A DNA stretch of 64,000 nt from Lantana camara. Its lineage: Eukaryota; Streptophyta; Magnoliopsida; Lamiales; Verbenaceae. Shown here one piece after another: positions 20,410 through 32,599 of the stretch. Position numbers and translations under genes: made by a program. Under the pieces are notes generated by a model. The model saw nothing but the letters and a program-made list of their open reading frames with translations. It had not been told where the DNA came from and did no database searches. The stretch's first letter is position 1. Every line of letters begins with the position of its first letter. The DNA lies in contig CM074858.1 in the NCBI GenBank assembly GCA_037501455.1, positions 12,326,501-12,390,500 on the forward strand. Reading direction: 5' to 3'.

Positions 20410-22529
20410 ACTACAACCTTTTGTTTCTTACTTCTCCAAGTAACCAGATTACCTCCAACAAAGGTAAAATACCCCGAGGTTGATCTTCGGTCAACAGAAT
20501 TCCCTGCCCAATCTGCATTTGTGTATGCATCGATTTTCAGATGTTTATTCTTTTGGTAAAGAACCCCTGTATCCGGTGACCCTTTCAAGTATCTCAAGAT
20601 CCTCACAACCGCTTCCATGTGGTCCTTTTGTGGTTTGTGCATGAATTGACTAACCATTCCCACTGCATACCCAATATCAGGTCGGGTATGTGACAAATAA
20701 ATGAGCTTTCCCACTAGGTGGTGGTATCTCCTTTGGTCTGCTTCCTCGCCTCCTTCAACAATTTTTAACCCATGTTTGGGGACTATAGGAGTATCAGCTG
20801 GTTTGCAGTCTACCATACCCGTTTCTGCCAGAAGATCTAGGATGTACTTTCTTTGCGAGATGTAAATTCCTTGGTTTGACCTCATGACTTTGATCCCAAG
20901 CAAATACTTCGAATGTCCCAAATCCTTCATTTCAAATTCTTCGAACAAGTTCCTTCGAAGCTCTTTTATTTTCTCAACATCATCTCCAGTGATAACCATA
21001 TCATTCACGTATATGATGAGACATGTGATTTTCCCATCTCTTCTCTTTAAGAACAGAGTATGGTTTGAGTTACTCTGTTTGTATCCATAGCGTTTCATTG
21101 CAACCGTGAATCTCCCAAACCAAGCTCTCGGAGATTACTTGAGTCCATATAACGCCTTTTTCAACATGCACACCTCGTGTGTTCCAAACTCATGAGAGAA
21201 TCCCGGTGGGCATTCCATATATACTTCCTCCGTTAGATCACCGTGGAGGAAGGCATTCTTGACATCAAACTGATGAAGAGGCCAATCTAGATTTGTTGCA
21301 ACTGAAAGCAGGACCTGTATCGTGTCAATCTTCGCAACTGGTGAGAAAGTTTCTGCATAATCCACTCCATAGGTTTGAGTGTGTCCCTTCGCCACCAGTC
21401 GAGCTTTGTACCGCTCGATCGACCCATCTGCTTTCCTTTTGATTGTGTACACCCACTTACATCCGACAGTTTTCTTATCAGACAGAAGTAGACATTTTTC
21501 CCAAGTCCCATTCTTCTTCAGGGCACTCATCTCATCATTCATGGTGGCTTTCCATTTTGGTATACTCATTGCTTCTTCCACATTTCGTGGAAGGTCATCT
21601 GTGTAAATGACGGCTGCAAAGGCTTTAGCGGAGTTGGTCAGACTCCCCCTGACCAGATTAGCCACAGGATATCTTGTTGTTTTAGCTTCCCGTTCCGGAC
21701 TGTATCGCCTTGGAGGAACCCCGCGAGTACTCCGAGGAGGGAGTACATACCTCTGTTCTTGAGTTTCACCTGTACTTTCAGTATCACCTGTACTGGGGTC
21801 ATTAGCAATAGCAGAACTCATAACAGGTAAATCATTTGTACTGACCTCTGGGATACCTGTCGAGGGAGATGGAATGGGATCGTGCACAGCTGGATGGTTA
21901 GAGGGAGACAGAGAGGGCGGCAGACTTGGCTTGGTCAGAGGGAGTGCACCTGCATATAACCATTCTAGTCGATCCCTTTGTGTTTCCCTCTCCCCTTGAA
22001 CACTAGTATGGGTAGGTGCGAGGTAATAGTATTTTGTTTCAACAAAGTCATAATCAACAATGATAAATAGCCGTTTGGTTCTAGGATTATAGCAGCGGTA
22101 CCCTTTCTGGTGGACCCCATGCCTCATAAAGACACACTTTTCAGCACAGGGTTCAAGTTTATTGCAATTAATTTTGGAAACATGAACAAAGACTGAACAC
22201 CCAAAGATCCGGGGGCTAAGAGCTAGAGCAGGCGGTATGTGAGTATAGTCACTCAGAGTTTGGATAGGAGTGCGGAAGCTTAAAATCTTGGTGGATAGAC
22301 GGTTTGTAAGATAAGTTGCAGTGGCAACTACTTCAGGCCAAAAGGAGCTTGGGACATGAGATTCGAGCATGAGTGCCCGGGTGATTTCTAAGAGTGACCG
22401 ATTTTTCCTTTCTGCTACCCTGTTTTGTTGAGTATGAGGACAACTAGTTTGATGGATAAGCCCATGTTGAGAGAAAAAAGTCTGCAATTTCTCAGAGATA
22501 AACTCACCCCCGTTATCTGATCGAATCAT
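20410..22529 (-). pseudogene. pol: Copia-B integrase C-terminus, RT and RNase H
   Basis: The frame opens inside the integrase core ([24 protein letters not shown]), continues through a Pro/Ser-rich linker to RT ([32 protein letters not shown]), and stops at 21135 just after ALYGLK. RT and RNase H resume at 21098 (MKRYGYKQSNSN). The catalytic box reads YVNDM instead of YVDDM, so one metal-binding Asp is replaced by Asn. RNase H reaches GGNLVTWRSKKQKVV and is then cut by Gypsy-1. The 21 residues read after that point are LTR sequence. Confidence 0.88.
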
Positions 22530-23300
22530 GTGATAAAAGTGAAGAAATTATCAAACACTTCTGACTTGTGTTTCAAAAAATATATCCAACACATGCTGGT
22601 GCAATCATCAATAAAAACCACAAAGTACTGAAAACCCCCACCACCAATGACCGGAGCTGGGCCTCAAACATCCGAATGTATTAAAGAGAAAGGAGTTTCA
22701 ATACGAGTATTATTCAAAGAGTAAGAATGTCTATGACTCTTGGCCAAAACACAAGTATCACATGATAAATTATTGCTAGAAAATTGAGGAAAAAGGTTTT
22801 TGAGATAACCCTCAGAAGGATGCCCCAGACGACGATGCCACAACCAGCTCTGTCTGTCAACCGTCCCTTGAGCCATTAAAGTCCGCCCCTCAGAGATCAC
22901 CTCGTCAACATAGTATAAGCCATCTTGTTCAGTGCCACGCCTAATTATCTCCCTCGAACGGATATCCTGCAATACACAGAAGGAGGGATACATTACAACT
23001 CTACAATTCAGCTCCTTTGTCACGTGACTAATAGATAACAACTTATTAGACAACGAAGGTACAAAGAGACAATTAGACAGCTTAAGGGTAGGAGTGATGG
23101 CAATGATTCCCCCACCCATCACAGACACTTCTTGACCATACCAGTTTGCAATTTTTGAGTTTGAGGAGTTTCAATAGAAATTATATCACTTTCATCATAA
23201 ATAACCGTGTCGGTGGCACCGCAATCAAATATCCACCGGGAATTCTTTGTCTTAGCACAATTATCCACAATATTTATTGAAGCATACCCATAAATTGGAG
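22530..23300 (-). pseudogene. Copia-B protease and integrase N-terminus
   Basis: The protease site near 23220 reads WIFDCGATDTV, with Cys where DTG or DSG is normal. The frame stops near 23129. The frame 23128-22664 carries the integrase zinc finger (HRRLGHPSEGY, then CDTCVLAK) and ends at HSDV. The core up to 22530 continues in other frames (VVFIDDC is legible). It is broken by at least two stops and a frameshift. Confidence 0.8.
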
Positions 23301-23349
23301 CATTATTAAAAGAACCATGACCTAAGGGGCAAGAGAGTAATTTAGCCCT

Positions 23350-24548
23350 CTCTTGCCCTATACCTGGATGTCAATCTCGATTTGAAGTAGCCTTAGGGAC
23401 ATTTGTGCTCTTCTTAGGGTTTGAGAAATGGGTCAGGTGCTCCTCACTGTTGCCGCCTCCTTGTCTAGCTATGCCCGCCGCCGCTATTGCCGGTTTTCGA
23501 TCATCTCTCCCGGCAGCATTGGTATCAGCGACGGTGGCTGTCCCTCTATTTCTCCCCTTCTCTGGTTCTTTTCGTCCCTTGAGGTCCCACCAATCCGGGT
23601 ACCCCACAAGCTCGAAACAGTCCTTTTGGAGGTGCCCCGTTTTCTTGCAATGGTCACACTCATAGTCGGACTTCCACCGGTATGAAACTTCCGACGAGGA
23701 GGTCTTGGCTGGTTTTGTTCTGCGTGGGGGTCTCCGATTTGGTCCCTAAGATTTTGTCCCTTGTTCGCGTATCGCCATTCCAGCCCCTATACCCAATGAT
23801 GGGTCCCTTCCGTTGGAGGTTGCCGGTGGACCGAGAATGGCTTTCCGGGCGGCTTCCCGACGGACCTTGGCATAAGCAGCGTCAACTGAAGGTGCGGGTG
23901 ACTCTCGGAGTACCTCTCGTACGATTGAATCATATTCAGGATTTAATCCAGAGAGAAATTTAAAGAGGCGGTGCTCATCTTGGATTTGGTTGAACTTGAG
24001 GATGTCTTCTGGGGATTTCATCGGATTTGGCCTTCTACGGTCGATTTCGGCCCATATACTCTTGTTGATACTGTAGTACTCCTCCAAGGTATGTGATTCT
24101 TGATTTATCCTGTCCGCCCGAGTCATTAAATCAAAGATCTGTAAGCTATCTTCACCGGATTGATATGTGACTGATAGCCCGTTCCAGAGATCCTTTGCAG
24201 TCGGGTAGTGGATGAACTGTGTGACAAGAGATGGTTCAATTGCTTATGTTATCCACGAAAAAACCTGGAGATCTCTTTGCTTCCAGGATTGATATGATTC
24301 GCCCGTTTCCGTCGGAGGCGCGGGATGTCCGGTTAGATGGCTAAGACATCCTTGCGCACCGATGGCGATTTCGAGCATCCGTGCCCATAGAACATAATCA
24401 TTGTTGTTAATTTCAGATCGATAGTCACTTGGCTATCGGAATTTGATTGAGGTTGTGTTTTGTGTTGTTGCAGGATCTTAGCAATCTGTTGGGATAGAAC
24501 AATTGCTGCTTCGGACAGTGCCGGTGACGAAGTTTTGTCGTTGCTCAT
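23350..24548 (-). pseudogene. gag: Copia-B gag with zinc knuckle
   Basis: Gag starts at 24548 (MSNDKTSSPALSEAAIV). A frameshift near 24420 and a stop in the following segment split it. The frame 24126-23746 holds the conserved gag block RLFKFLSGLNPEYDSIVREV. A CCHC knuckle, CDHCKKTGHLQKDC, is readable near 23655-23615, followed by GYPDWWDLKGR, common after copia knuckles. Confidence 0.82.
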
Positions 24549-24608
24549 GTCGTCCGGTTAGTGTGTACGGCAGATGATGATGCCAATCAACGATCTTCAA
24601 GATCGTGT

Positions 24609-24621
24609 GGCTCTGATGCCA
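24609..24621 (-). other. primer binding site of Copia-B
   Basis: The minus strand reads TGGCATCAGAGCC directly after the LTR end, one base different from the usual plant copia initiator-Met site TGGTATCAGAGC. Confidence 0.85.
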
Positions 24622-24814
24622 TGTTGATTTGAGTATACGAAATAGAGAGAAAATATTGAATTCATTTTCTTGAGACTATTGTTCTGTATGATTTATTAGG
24701 GTACAAAGCTGAAGGATTAATAAGCCTAAAATCCTTATACAATCGGACTAGATTGACATAAATAACTCCTGATTTTATGGGACTCAATATTTCCCATATT
24801 TATCTGTTCCAACA
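24622..24814 (-). repeat. 5' LTR of Copia-B, 193 bp
   Basis: On the minus strand it starts TGTTGGAACAG and ends ATCAACA, just before the primer site. It is followed on the plus strand by TCTAC (24815-24819), the presumed target duplication whose partner is outside the window. Confidence 0.82.
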
Positions 24815-25339
24815 TCTACCACCACAAGATTTCGAACCAATTGTATTCCGACGAACTTTTCGGCGAATAATTATTATTTCATTATTTTTTATAATATTTT
24901 TCAGACGAACTTTTCAGAGTTTTATTTCTTAATAATATTTAATTTTATTTTTTTAACGATAAATTCAGATGAATTTTTCGTCGCAAATTTATTTATTTAT
25001 TTTTTAAAATATTTTATAAAATTTGATTTTTAGCCTGTTTTTAATACAATTTTTGTCAATTGTGACCATATAAAAACAATGACTAGAAATTTTATAATAT
25101 AGATAAATCTAGCAATATTATAATCGAAAATCCTTCAACGATAAATAGATAAGTCTAGCAATATTATAATAGAAAAATCCTTCAACGATAAATCCGTACA
25201 AAAAAAATCCAGCAACAATATAATAGCAAATCCTACATAGATAAATTCGTACAAGAAAATCGACAAATTCTAACTACTTAAAGAGTTTTCAAATAATAAA
25301 AGGAGTACTACAAGACCTTTTCACTTGCTTCTTCTAAAT

Positions 25340-25905
25340 ACCTTCTCACTTGCTTCTTCTAAACACCTCACCAACAGCCTGATGCCATAGTTCAACATCA
25401 ATAGGCAAGTTAGCTCTCTCCTCCTCACTAAGTAGAGCTGCTTGACCGTTCCTAACCTCTTTCAACTTCTCGTAGTTTTCCTACATTAACATACCATGTA
25501 TTTGTCATCATGAATTTGCATAACCATTATAATAAATGATTAACTGCTCACAAATATATTCAAATAATTAAACTTACCCAAGCCAAGCGTGAGCGCTCGT
25601 CAACCCATCTATCTCAACCAAAATCATTACTCTCATCATGATCCGACTTTCTGGTGCGAGTTATCTTATATACCTCTTCGTGGGGTATGTCCCCATTTTT
25701 CTTCTAACTATGCATTAATGTATACTTAATAGTTTATTTATTCAAATAATTAATACAATTTAAAATATTTGCAAGCTAATGACTTACCAATCTTTTTCGT
25801 GGTGGAGAGGGAGACGGTGATGGTTGTGGAGAATGAGCCACCGAGAGTGGTGGAGAAGGAGATGATGAAGGTTGTGGAGAAGGAGCCAACAGAGAAACTT
25901 TCAGA
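25340..25905 (-). pseudogene. TNP/Ptta-like CACTA-encoded protein, C-terminal exons
   Basis: Three exon-like blocks are readable on the minus strand. The first is a Pro/Ser-rich segment (HSPQPSPSPSPPRKRL) ending at a GTAAGT donor near 25789. The second, at about 25590-25710, reads TRTRKSDHDE, a stop, then DRWVDERSRLAW. The third, at about 25340-25480, reads ENYEKLKEVRNGQAALLSEE and ends EVFRRSK. The THTRKD-like and VDERS motifs and the EKL helix resemble plant transposase Ptta/En/Spm (Transposase_24) proteins, from memory of the family. The N-terminal part is not recognisable. Confidence 0.55.
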
Positions 25906-27419
25906 AAATAAAACTAAGTGTAAAGACAAGTAGTAAAATAAAACCAAGTGTAAAGGAAAGCTTACTGTTCTAGAACTTTTTCGCAGTTTATGTTCAGAAT
26001 AAAAGCCCCGTAAGCACCCAATTCCACCTGAATTAAGACTAAAATTTAAAGATAATGGTGGTACATATATATACATCTTATATCTTGTCATGCACAAACT
26101 CAGATGGTACAAATCATACAAACTCAAGACACCTAGTTCCTCACCTTTTGAGCTGATATTTCTCAGTATTGTGGCACAAATATGTGCTGAATTGAAATCT
26201 CTGATAATCTGAAGTTATATAGACAAGCCCAAGTGGAAATCTTGTTATTGCTTTGGAATCTTTACTCCCCAGTCCCTTAGTTCTAGTATAACTATACACG
26301 TTTGCTTCTATTATCTACCAATTACCTAATTCTTGTTTAGGTTTCATGTAATTTAAACAGGGAATGAATTCATCTGATCAAAAGCAACAAAATATTCATG
26401 TTCGACACAGAATAAGCAACCTTAGATCATGAACCCTATGAGACAAAAAGCATGCCCTTAAACAGCCAAGGTTGGGCCTCATTATCACCAAAACAGCCAC
26501 CCCCCACCCAGCAGCAGGCTGTCAAAAAATCTCAGAGGTTCATACAAAGCTAGTCTAATTATATTATTCTAACAACAGTAGTAATTTAAATTACCAACTA
26601 AGATTGAGAATTTGTTAGTAAATGCATTAATTGTGATGGGGTCTGTTTCTGTTCAGTAGCTATGAATGCAAACCAAACTAGAACAAAACAATTATAGCAA
26701 ATGTCAGCTCCAAAATGATAAAAATATGCTCTATAGAAAAGGATGTTGATGAATCACTTGGTTATGCTAATCCACAAATAAGAGAAACGTGCATCTACCA
26801 CTTCAGGTAGAATTTGAATTAGAATAAGACCAATTTCAGCAACCAAAACTCAAACAACTAACAATTCCACTGAAAGAACATTACATACTCCATATAACAC
26901 TATCTAGTCAGTACACCCAATCAAAACTCAACTCAAATTTTCTTTAACAATACGAGATTATAAAAATGAAGATTCAAGGATCAAACTAATAGTCTAGCAA
27001 AATACGAGGGAGACCTTTTAACTCAAATCTCTTTCAAGGAAGAACATGAAGAGAAAGCTTATGCCATTATAAATATGAGAACTATTATTTGATTTATGCA
27101 TCACTTTCATTTCTGTTTTCACAATAAGCAACATCATGATACAAACATGATTAATTAACATTAAAAACATATATACAAACATAGATTTCAAAACCCAGAG
27201 ATACAACAACCCACGCTAAATTAACCCAAATCACCAGTAAAATCAAGATTACACTTGAAATCCAGAAGCAGCAGTAGTAATAACATGATTAATTAACATA
27301 AAAAATATGAACTAAGCAAAAAATAATATAAAAAGTAGTAGCAAATCTGTAAAATCGAAGAATACCATAGGAAAAGCAAAACACACAACCTCAGCAATAT
27401 GAACAAACCTTGACAAAGC

Positions 27420-27680
27420 CTTCAAAGGACCTTTCACCGTCGTCCGAACACCTCAGTCCACCGACGCCCGTCCACAAGCTTATTGTTTCAGATACAAAGA
27501 TGTTGGAGTTCAAAGAGCTGAATGTCGAGGTTTTTAACGAAAAATCATTTTCTGGCTCGTAGTTTGTGAAGAGAGGGGAAGAGGGTTCGGTGTATTTCTC
27601 TTTTGGAGGAGAAGAGTGACGCGGCTGAGATAAGGAAGAAGAGGCGCTGAATTGTGAGGAAGAAATTAGGGCTACATAAT
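27420..27680 (-). promoter_or_regulatory. probable leader of the CACTA gene
   Basis: This GC-richer stretch lies between the AT-rich interior and the right subterminal motif array. Its position suggests the 5' untranslated region of the minus-strand gene. No open frame is convincing. Confidence 0.3.
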
Positions 27681-28179
27681 TAAAATTTTGAGATGAATTT
27701 CAGACAAATAAATCGTCTGAATATAAAATCATCTCAGTCGCCGCTAATTTCCGATGCATTTCGGATGACCGTTCCTCGGAGATTCCCAAAAATATTTTGA
27801 AAAAAAAAATAAATTCAGGCGAATACTTGGTCGGAGATTCGCCGCTAATTTAAACTAATTTATTTCTTTATGTTTCAGATGAAGAATGTCGTCTGAAGTT
27901 CGTCGGAAATGTAAAATATAAAATAATTTTTCTTTTCATAAATTTTGGGAAAAATTTCAGATGAAAATTCGTCTGAGTATTAATTTAAAATAGTTATTTT
28001 AATTTTCAGACGAAAAGTTCATCGCATAGTTCGTCTGAATTTCGTCGAAAATTTTGTAGCTTCGGGGGAAATTCAAATTTTCCAAAGTTTCTCGGAAGTT
28101 CGTCTGGGGTTCGTCGGAAATATACAGACGAAAAACTTTCATCGGAAAAATTCCTCGAAAATTGATAGTTTTCTTGTAG

Positions 28180-28406
28180 TGCAAGAACAGTAACAGAATA
28201 ATGCTAAGAGAATAGATAGAGAAGAGAGGGATTTTATTAATTCTTGAGTGTATATACAATGATTAATAAGTCTCAATTTATAGGTACTACAGTACAAGAG
28301 AAAAGGAAAGGTTGACTAATCAATTAACGTTAATCATGGATATCAATCCCATAAATTAATCGATTACACAATCAATGAGCATTCATAATATTCATTATTT
28401 ATAACA
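28180..28406 (-). repeat. 3' LTR of Copia-C
   Basis: On the minus strand it starts TGTTATAAATAATG after a polypurine tract (CATTCAAGGGGGAG, 28407-28420) and ends near TTCTTGCA. The last two bases coincide with the end of the CACTA element, so the exact edge is ambiguous. Confidence 0.65.
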
Positions 28407-28559
28407 CTCCCCCTTGAATGTCCATTGCGGTTTGATGCACCTTGCTAAAAATATATATTCATGGAGTACGCATATTGGGCTGCTTCGTTAAAAACCTTCA
28501 CTGGGAAAACCTAATGGGACAAAAACTCAGCAAAGGAAAAGAGTACAACTCATATCCAC

Positions 28560-29113
28560 GCCCCCTCATGATGACATCACCTAGTATCTTTATATCGACG
28601 CATTCCAATCTTGTATATCAACTTCTCAAATGTCGTACTAGGTAATGCTTTTGTGAACATATCAGCTAGATTATCACTCGAATGTATTTGTTGGACATTT
28701 ATGTCTCCGTTCTTCTGAAGGTCATGTGTGAAAAAGAACTTCGGTGAAATGTGCTTTGTTCAATCTCATTTGATATATCCTTCATTTAATTGGGCGATGC
28801 ATGCGGTGTTATCTTCATATAACACTGTTGAGACCTTCTCTTTTGGTGTTAAATGACACATTTCTTGAATTTGTTGAGTCATCGATCTTAGACAAATGCA
28901 TTCACGACTCGCTTCGTAAATTGCAATGATCTCTGCATGATTTGAAGAAGTGGCTGCTATTGTTTGTTTTCTCGAGCGCCATGACATAGTTGTACCTCCA
29001 CTAGTGAATAAATACCCTATTTGGGATCGAGCCTTATGGGGATCCGATAGATATCCTGCATCTGCATAGCCAATTAGTTGAGGGATAGAATCACTTGAAT
29101 AAAATAAGCCCAT
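28560..29113 (-). pseudogene. Copia-C RNase H
   Basis: The frame 29113-28766 carries GYADAGYLSDP and TSGGTTMSWRSRKQ, typical copia RNase H. After its stop the C-terminal end remains readable to about 28570 (KHISPKFFFTHDLQ, ADMFTKALP). Confidence 0.85.
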
Positions 29114-29392
29114 ATCAGAAGTCCCTCGAAGATATCAAAAGATATGTTTAATCCCACTCCAATGTCTTCGAGTTGGGAATGAGCTAAACCTTGATAATAA
29201 ACTCGCTGAGAACGCTATATCTGGCCTTGTATTGTTAGCGAGCTACATTAATGCCCCAATAGCGCTAAGATATGGTACTTCAGGACCAAGAATTTCTTCA
29301 TCATCCTCCTTAGGCCGGAATGGATCTTTTGTTATATCTAGTGATCTCACAACCATCGGGGTACTCAATGGATGTGCCTTATCGATATAAAA

Positions 29393-29977
29393 TCATTTTA
29401 AAATCTTTTCGGTATATGTCGATTGATGAACAAATATTCCGTCTTTGAGATGTTCAATTTGTAAACCAATGCAGAATTTTGTTCTTCCAAGATCTTTCAT
29501 TTCAAATTCTTTCTTTAAGTAATTTATTGCATTTGATAATTCTTCAGGAGTTCCAATAATATTTAAATCATCAACATACACCGCGACTATAACAAACTTT
29601 GATCCAAACCTCTTTATGAAGATATAAGGACAAATTGGGTCATTTTTATATCCTTCCCTTAGCAAGTATTCACTAAGGCGATTGTACCACATCCGTCCGG
29701 ATTGTTTTAATCCGTATAATGATCTTTGTAGCCTTATCGAATATGTTTCCCGGAAATTCTTACATGTTTCAGGCATTTTAAATCCTTCAGGGATTTTCAT
29801 ATAGATTTCGTTATCCAACGATCCATATAAATATGCTGTAATAACATCCATTAGATGCATATCAAGTCTTTCATACACTGCCAGACTAATGAGATATCTA
29901 AATGTTTTTGCATCCACCATAGGAGAATAAGTTTCTTCATAATCAATGCCAGGCCTTTGTGAAAATCCTTGTGCCAC
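29393..29977 (-). pseudogene. Copia-C reverse transcriptase
   Basis: It contains MAQGFSQRPGIDYEETYSPM, DVITAYLYGSLDNEIYMKIP and an intact YVDDLNIIG catalytic box. The adjoining part to 29114 is out of frame or stopped. Confidence 0.88.
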
Positions 29978-30145
29978 AAGTCGTGCTTTATACCTTACGA
30001 CTTCATTTCGTTCATTTCTTTTCCGTACAAATACCTATTTGTACCCCACTGACTTTATATTATCAGGTGTTTGGACTACAGGTCCAAAAACTTCACGTTT
30101 AGAAAGAGAATTTAATTCTTCTTGAATTGCATCTATCTATTTTGG

Positions 30146-31336
30146 TCAATCATCTCTGTTTCTGCATTCTTCAACAGATTTTGGTTCAAGATCCTCATTT
30201 TCTTCTAAAATATCAGTAGCTACATTATATGCAAAGATATCGTCGACGATTATATCTTTTCGGTTCCATTTCTTTCCATCTGTGACATAACTTATTGAGA
30301 TTTCTTCATTTTCAACATTTACAGGTACCTGTGCTTTTTCTGAAGCTTCATTCACAGTTATGTCTTGTTGAGCATTAACCTCCTCAATGTGATCATCTTG
30401 ATCATTTACTCTTTTTCGTTTTCTAGGATTCTTATCCTTGGAACCGACTGGTCTCCCACGCTTTAGGCGTGATTTGGATTCATTTGCCTGAATAGGCTGT
30501 CCTTCTGGGACTCCAATTCTAATTGGGGCATTAATAGCTGAGATATGAGACTTGGTGACTCTTTTTGGGTCAGTAAATACATCTGGCAGTTGATTTGCAA
30601 TATTTTGTAAATAAATTATCTTTTGAATCTCTTGTTCACATTGTTTTGTTCGAAGATCTAAATGATTCAAAGATAATGTATTCCAAGTAATTTCTTTTCC
30701 CAACTGTTTATTTTCTCCCCCTAATGTTGGAAAAACTATTTCATTAAAATGACAATCAGCAAATCTTGCTGTAAATAGATTCTCGGTGATTGGTTCAAGA
30801 TATTGAATTATAGAAGGGGAATCAAATCCAACATATATCCGTAATCTCCTTTGAGGACCCATTTTTGTGCGTTGTGGTACCGTACATCCAAAAATTCTAA
30901 GATGGGAAATGTTAGGCTCCTGACCAAAAGCCAATTGTAATGGGGAGAATTCATGGTAACTTGTTAGTCTGATGCATATAAGTGTTGCTACATATAATAT
31001 AGCATGTCCCCATGCAGAGATAGGAAGCTTTGTTCTCATAAGTAATGGTCTAGCTATTAATTGGAGGCGTTTAATAAATGATTTTGCTAGATCGTTTTGT
31101 GTGTGTACATGAGCAACAGGCTTTTCTACTTTTATTCCCGTAGACATACAATAATCATTAAAAACTTGAGATGTAAACTCGCCTGCATTATCAAGGCGAA
31201 ATATTGTTTTGATTGTATAATCTGGAAATTGTGCCTTCAAGCGAATTATTTGGGCTAGCAATCTTGCAAAAGCTAGGTTGCGAGTTGATAATAAACACAC
31301 ATGTGACCATCTAGTAGATGCATCAATTAAGACCAT
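30146..31336 (-). pseudogene. Copia-C integrase core and linker
   Basis: The core is evident from LIDASTRWSHVCLLS, FRLDNAGEFTSQVFNDY and LLMRTKLPISAWGHAILYVA. At the position of the catalytic Glu the frame reads NDLAKSFIKRL, where family members have Glu for the Lys. A basic linker with a possible nuclear signal (NPRKRKRVND) leads toward RT. Confidence 0.85.
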
Positions 31337-31540
31337 AAAGTACCTAAAGGGTCCACACGGTGGGTGGATAGGCTCACATATGTCACCTTGAATACGTTCT
31401 AGAAATGTCGGTGATCAGTTTACCTTGAGAACAAGCAGCACAAAAGAATTCTTTAACTTGAAGAATCTTCTGATTCTTTAATGGATGCCCATTTGAATTC
31501 TCAATAATTTTCGCATCATAATTGATCCAGGGTGACCCAA

Positions 31541-32558
31541 TCAATCATGCCAAATAATAAATGTATTTGGATTAGTAACCTTCTGGTTTACTATCGCATA
31601 TGTTTCAATCATGCTGATATTTGTGTAGTACAAGCCAGAGGAAAGTGCAGGTAATTTTTCCAACACATACTTTTTACCTGATAGGGTTGTCGTAATGTAA
31701 AGATATTCAATCTTACCATCATTTGTAGTTTCAATATGGTAACCATTTCGCCGAATATCTTTGAAACTCAATAAGTTTCTTTGAGACTTACTAGAAAATA
31801 ATGCATTTTCAATGATGAGCTTTGTTCCTCCCGGGAACATTATATTTGCTTTCTCAAACCCTTCAATTATTTTTGTACTACCAGATATAGTGTTAACATT
31901 TGCTTCTTTCATAAGTAAGGAAGAAAAATATTTTTTGTTTTTGAGTATAGTGTGCGTTGTAGCACTGTCTACGAGACATATATCTTCTCCATTCGTCTTG
32001 AATCCAATTGAATGTTGGGGAATATCCATAGTCTTTATTACAAAAGAAAACAAATTACATTAAGAGAAATGAATTAATAACTAATGACATAAAAGTAAAG
32101 TGACTAAGATACTGAAATTCCAAACGACATAAGGAAAAATAACATGAACGAAATTCAAATTATAAGTCTATTCCCCAATAAAAAGATGTACACGGTGCGA
32201 AAAAACCAGTTGCATCAAGATGAGTTATATCAGCAAGGCCATTGAAATCATCATCCTTATATGTCAAATTAGCTTCAATGTTGTCGCTTTTATTTGCAAG
32301 ATCTGCGATGTTGTCATTCTTCACAAGATTTGCTTCAATATTTTTTCCTTTTCCTTTGATTGAAGCTTGATAAAGCTTGACAAAATGCTCAGGCGTACGA
32401 CAGATATGTGACCAATGGCCTTTCATGCCACATCGAAAACATGGTTTCTCCTCTATACTCTTCGAGTGATTGTTTTGAGTATTCACACTCTTCTTTTGTT
32501 TCTCTTTGTTATTCCACTTAGGACGTACGGTTACCACCATAATTGACTTTGTAAACAC
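31541..32558 (-). pseudogene. Copia-C gag end and protease
   Basis: The frame 32558-32160 holds the knuckle CFRCGMKGHWSHIC and the gag tail. The frame 32053-31541 holds the protease with ICLVDSATTHTILKNK, where DSA takes the place of DSG/DTG. It ends before the integrase finger, whose LGHPGS can be read just beyond the stop. The start at 32558 is an effect of truncation and not a natural start. Confidence 0.83.
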
Positions 32559-32599
32559 GCTTCTTTTGGATTGTGGTTCGGTTAATTATTTTATTCTTT

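Larger units (their letters stand above)
20410..24814 (-). mobile_element. Copia-B: Ty1/copia element interrupted by Gypsy-1
   Basis: Read on the minus strand: short LTR (24622-24814), primer site, gag, protease, integrase, RT and RNase H. The coding region ends at 20410, where the Gypsy-1 LTR begins. The rest of RNase H and the 3' LTR lie left of the window. The short LTR and domain order are typical of small copia families. Confidence 0.88.
24820..28181. mobile_element. CACTA-like DNA transposon, non-autonomous
   Basis: The left end reads CACCACAAGA and the right end, reversed, CACTACAAGAAAACT, which is the canonical CACTA terminus. Both subterminal regions are packed with CCGACGAA, CAGACGAA and TTCGTCTGAA motifs in both directions, the expected transposase-binding arrays. 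No DDE transposase is present. Minus-strand exons of a TNP-type gene remain at about 25340-25905. The three flanking bases do not match (TAC and CAA), so the target duplication is not confirmed. About 26130-27420 is AT-rich, probably intronic, with no credible gene. Confidence 0.72.

Noticed and set aside
24817..24819. TAC as the CACTA target duplication
   Set aside because: The right flank reads CAA, and TAC is part of the Copia-B flank. No match.
25750..26127. Minus-strand 125-codon frame in the CACTA interior
   Set aside because: The neighbouring frame gives a Pro/Ser-rich exon with a GTAAGT donor, which fits the CACTA gene. The longer frame is Ser/Thr/Phe-rich without a domain.
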